DNA from: Bacteroidota bacterium
GTDB taxonomy: Bacteria > Bacteroidota > Bacteroidia > Bacteroidales > Prolixibacteraceae
Length of the DNA stretch: 8,226 nucleotides
Direction of reading: 5' to 3'
Assembly (NCBI GenBank): GCA_013203755.1
Contig: JABMPI010000059.1
Span: 1 to 8,226, forward strand
The stretch's first letter is position 1, and every line of letters starts with the position of its first letter. The position numbers and the translations under genes were made by a program. The notes beneath the pieces were generated by a model. It was not told the DNA's origin and searched no databases. It worked only from the letters and a program-made list of their open reading frames with translations. This document shows positions 7,091 to 8,226 of this stretch, one piece after another.

Positions 7091-8226
7091 ATGATAAACA
7101 AAAAATTACTCAATCCGGAGAGTATTGTAATAATTGGAGCTTCGAATAATATTTCGAAGCCGGGCGGAAAAATTGTAAAAAATTTAATCGATAATCAATT
7201 CAAAGGAGATTTGTTTGCGGTAAATCCATATGAGTCTCAGGTTCAGGGAATACCTGCCTTTAATAGTGTAAGCAAATTACCAGATGTTGATTTGGCTATT
7301 TTGGCTATTCCGGCTAAGTTTTGTCTTAAAGCCGTAACTGAACTTGCAGAACAAAAAAATACCAAAGCATTTATTATTATTTCAGCAGGATTTGGCGAAA
7401 TCGACGAAGTCGGAAAACAGATGGCCGTTGAGATTGCGAAAGTTGTTACTGAAAATAATGCATGTTTAATTGGTCCAAATTGTATTGGTGTAATGACACC
7501 CTTGCATGCCAGCGTATTTACTACTCCAATTCCAAAATTAACTCCCCAAGGTTGCGATTTTATTTCAGGTTCAGGAGCAACTGCAGTATTTATTATAGAA
7601 TCGGGAATACCAAAAGGTTTGCGTTTTGCTAATGTGTTCTCAGTAGGTAACAGTGCACAAACAGGCGTTGAAGATGTTTTGGCTTACCTCGACGAAAATT
7701 ACATTCCTGAAGTTAGTTCAAAAGTAAAACTGCTTTACATCGAAAATATTAATAATCCCGACAAGTTGCTTTTACATGCCTCTTCGCTTATACAAAAAGG
7801 GTGCAAAATAGCTGCCATAAAAGCCGGAAATTCGTCGGCTGGAAGTCGTGCAGCTTCATCACATACGGGTGCTTTAACCAGCTCCGATGCAGCTGTGGAA
7901 GCACTTTTTCGTAAGGCGGGTATCGTGCGCTGTTATGGAAGGGAGGAACTAACTACAGTTGCTACTGTTTTTATGAGCAAAGAATTGCACGGTAAAAATT
8001 TAGCAATAATTACCCATGCCGGTGGTCCGGGAGTAATGCTCACCGATGCGCTTGAGGATGGAGGTTTAAAAATTCCACAGATTGAAGAGTCGCCTGCAAA
8101 AGCTGCTCTAAAAGAAAAACTGTTTGTGGGGTCTTCTGTAGAAAATCCCATCGATTTTTTGGCTACAGGAACAGCTGAACAGTTGGGCGAAATTATAGAT
8201 GCTTGTGAAAATGAATTTGATGTTGA
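7091..8226 (+). CDS. ADP-forming acyl/acetyl-CoA synthetase (acetate--CoA ligase family), N-terminal part
   Basis: The enzyme interconverts an acyl-CoA, ADP and phosphate with the free acid, CoA and ATP, so it can make ATP from acyl-CoA or activate acids. The first 378 residues are visible. A CoA-binding Rossmann domain covers about 9-135, with IIGAS at 14-18 and GPNCIG at 128-133. A succinyl-CoA-ligase-like domain follows at about 148-290, with FISGSGA, SVGNS at 184-188 and SHTGAL, whose His258 sits where the phosphorylated His of archaeal alpha subunits lies. The start of the next domain has THAGGPGVMLTDAL (AGGPG at 310-314). The start is the ATG at 7091; the frame is open to the window edge. 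It cannot be seen whether the beta (ATP-grasp) part is fused, as in many bacteria with about 700-residue versions. The acyl substrate is unknown. It is divergent from a Usp gene. Confidence 0.92.
   Translation, partial: MINKKLLNPESIVIIGASNNISKPGGKIVKNLIDNQFKGDLFAVNPYESQVQGIPAFNSVSKLPDVDLAILAIPAKFCLKAVTELAEQKNTKAFIIISAGFGEIDEVGKQMAVEIAKVVTENNACLIGPNCIGVMTPLHASVFTTPIPKLTPQGCDFISGSGATAVFIIESGIPKGLRFANVFSVGNSAQTGVEDVLAYLDENYIPEVSSKVKLLYIENINNPDKLLLHASSLIQKGCKIAAIKAGNSSAGSRAASSHTGALTSSDAAVEALFRKAGIVRCYGREELTTVATVFMSKELHGKNLAIITHAGGPGVMLTDALEDGGLKIPQIEESPAKAALKEKLFVGSSVENPIDFLATGTAEQLGEIIDACENEFDV

Noticed and set aside
7933..8151. A 72-codon minus-strand frame
   Set aside because: It is antisense to the CoA-ligase gene, whose conserved SHTGAL and AGGPG motifs establish the plus-strand frame.

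Overview
The window is AT-rich and looks like a piece of a Bacteroidota chromosome, most likely of the Bacteroidales type. The phylum call rests on a SusC/RagA-type TonB-dependent transporter followed 20 bp later by the start of a SusD-like lipoprotein, an arrangement essentially confined to that phylum. Start codons also lack obvious Shine-Dalgarno sequences, and one promoter -10-like element fits the Bacteroidota TAnnTTTG pattern. The family or genus cannot be fixed from the sequence alone.

Layout: everything from 1 to 6977 is on the minus strand. Read in the direction of transcription, that is a two-domain universal stress protein (6977-6162), an unrecognised secreted or outer-membrane beta-rich protein (6024-5044), a 292-bp spacer containing a perfect 10-bp inverted repeat (4772-4797), a ROK-family winged-helix repressor (4751-3486), a 60-bp spacer, a susC reading frame (3425-72), and the first 17 codons of a susD gene (51-1). 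On the plus strand, divergent from the stress protein, is the first 378 codons of an ADP-forming acyl/acetyl-CoA synthetase (7091 to the window edge).

The left half reads as the regulatory and transport end of a small carbohydrate-utilisation locus. The ROK protein probably senses a sugar and represses itself and susC/susD. The inverted repeat 21 bp before its start codon is the obvious operator candidate, and a degenerate version can be aligned in the susC leader. The main anomaly is that susC is broken by one in-frame TAA at 858-860. The frame before and after it is continuous over 1117 codons, so the lesion is a point nonsense change (or a base-call error), not an indel.

The right half pairs a Usp protein divergently with an ADP-forming CoA ligase and is probably functionally separate from the sugar locus. 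I see no RNA genes, mobile elements or CRISPR arrays. I see no clear undescribed system. The items most worth checking are the nonsense codon, the candidate operator pair and the unassigned beta-rich protein.
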